Source of the DNA: Bremia lactucae
Taxonomy: Eukaryota; Oomycota; Peronosporomycetes; Peronosporales; Peronosporaceae
Length of the DNA stretch: 25,007 nt
Direction: 5' to 3'
NCBI RefSeq assembly: GCF_004359215.1
Contig: NC_090613.1
Coordinates: 1,290,158-1,315,164 of the forward strand
Part shown: positions 24,205-25,007 of the stretch, in pieces
Numbering within the stretch: the first letter of the stretch is position 1
Layout of the letters: each line of letters begins with the position of its first letter
Position numbers and translations under genes: made by a program
Notes under the pieces: generated by a model
What the model was told of the DNA's origin: nothing
What the model saw: the letters and a program-made list of their open reading frames with translations, nothing else
Database searches by the model: none

Positions 24205-25007
24205 TGGATGCCTTGAGAGACAGTCTGTTCTTTATGGTTTTGTGGAAAATCGCGATGAGTTCCCAGAAGAAATGCCGAGCCACCTGGGCATCGAGCACGA
24301 GATAGACCTCGAACCTGGCACCAAGTATTGTTTGACCAGGAAATCGCCGTTGCCGAACGAACAAGTCGATTATATTGATGAGTTCTTCCACAAGCGAGCC
24401 AAGGCAGAACATGTGCGTGAGAGCAATCCCTCCTAATGTGAATGCACCTATGTGCATCACATACAATCACCTCACTGCAGCCCGACCTTTTGTGTGAGTA
24501 AAGCCACAGGTGGATGGCGCGTGGTTCATGCTTACAACAAGCTGAACACGGCGACCGTAGCGGCGCAAATGCCAATCCCGCGGAAAAATGTTCTTATGAA
24601 CTTTATGGGAAGGTCAACTATCTTTTTCGCGTTGGATTTGAAGGATGGCCACTATCAGGTACTCATGAGAGAGTCCGATGTAGCCAAAACAACCAAAACC
24701 ACCCCAAGCGGTATGCTTTGGGAGTGGCGTGTGATGCCCAAGGGTTTGAAAAACGCACCAGCGACATTCAACCGAGTAGTGGCTCACGTGATGCGTCAGC
24801 ACCGTGCTACGCGCCCCATTACTTAAACGATGTATTTGCATAGTAGGACTGAGGACGGCTGAACGCAATAGAGTCGCACAAGCGTCATTTAGACGCTGTG
24901 TTGCAGACTTTGAAGAACGCCCAATTGTACGTCAACTTGCAAAAGTGCGTCATAGGTATCCCTGACATACCGGAACTGGGCTGCATCGTTGGCACACATG
25001 TATGAGC
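24205..25007 (+). pseudogene. Reverse transcriptase of element C, leaves window
   Basis: In order: VENRDEFPEEMPSHLGIEHE and IDLEPGTKYCLTRKSPLPNE (to about 24370); EQVDYIDEFFHKRAKAEHVR; a 35-40 bp LTR-derived insertion (24424-24468) that disrupts RESNSPH; then SPTFCVSKATGGWRVVHAYN (about 24484), FALDLKDGHYQVLMRESDVA (about 24632), TPSGMLWEWRVMPKGLKNAP and ATFNRVVAHVMRQH. The YxDD box appears as YLNDVFA (about 24821-24841), with the first Asp changed to Asn, followed by stops. The thumb HLDAVLQTLKNAQLYVNLQK and CVIGIPDIPELGCIVG runs to the right edge. RNase H and integrase would lie outside the window. Confidence 0.85.
24424..24468. repeat. LTR-derived palindromic scrap inserted in RT
   Basis: CCTCCTAATGTGAATGCACC followed by TATGTGCATCACATA is inserted in the RT frame between two copies of CAATC (24424-24428 and 24464-24468). 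It matches 2951-2985 in the element B LTR with two differences, and the reverse complement of about 21477-21514 in the element C LTR with one. Confidence 0.8.

Noticed and set aside
1..25007. CRISPR array, operons, ribosome binding sites, tRNA or rRNA genes
   Set aside because: No regularly spaced repeats, no clustered intact frames and no tRNA- or rRNA-like sequence were seen. The DNA is eukaryotic transposon debris.

Overview
This window is gene-poor eukaryotic DNA made almost entirely of broken and nested transposable elements. I found no intact host gene, no rRNA or tRNA gene, no CRISPR array and no bacterial-type operon. The gag and pol motifs, the TGTAACGG...CCGTTACA LTR ends and the pairing of chromodomain Ty3/gypsy elements with MULE-type transposases fit a filamentous oomycete best (Phytophthora or downy-mildew lineage). 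That assignment is inferred from remembered family resemblance; no search was run.

Layout. (1) 1-101 is the end of a chromodomain-type pol on the minus strand, followed by unassigned DNA to 815. (2) 816-2694 and 5391-7473 are two diverged copies of one composite cassette: AT-rich DNA, a promoter-like stretch, the N-terminal part of a MULE transposase with a putative conserved intron, the terminus of a second MULE family, and a roughly 330 bp long-TIR MITE. (3) Between them, 2695-4974 (minus) is a gypsy element B that keeps gag and protease but has lost RT, RNase H and integrase. It is followed by a fold-back of LTR ends (4975-5390). (4) 7660-7895 is a possible DDE_Tnp_4 (Harbinger/THAP-like) transposase remnant. 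(5) 8004-10259 is a nearly whole but decayed MULE on the minus strand with short TIRs and a candidate 9 bp target duplication.

(6) From about 10430 to 21337 there are several pieces of a second gypsy family, A: LTR and gag remnant A1 (10430-11180), an inverted LTR stub (11445-11602), element A2 with LTR, gag, protease and partial RT on the plus strand (11623-15380), an oppositely oriented pol A4 on the minus strand (protease, RT, part of RNase H, integrase, chromodomain; 19845 down to 15385), and a plus-strand gag A3 plus LTR (19850-21275). (7) At 21338 a fresh-looking family C element starts within A3 and runs off the right edge (LTR, gag, protease, RT).

Elements B and C are relatives, and A1 to A4 form another family. 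All coding regions carry stops, frameshifts or altered catalytic residues, so none looks able to move on its own. The most informative signals are structural: inverted and head-to-head junctions, a palindromic LTR scrap inside RT, a 194 bp insertion with 12 bp flanking repeats, a gag-protease-only derivative, and the duplicated MULE/MITE cassette. I saw no convincing new host or defence system.
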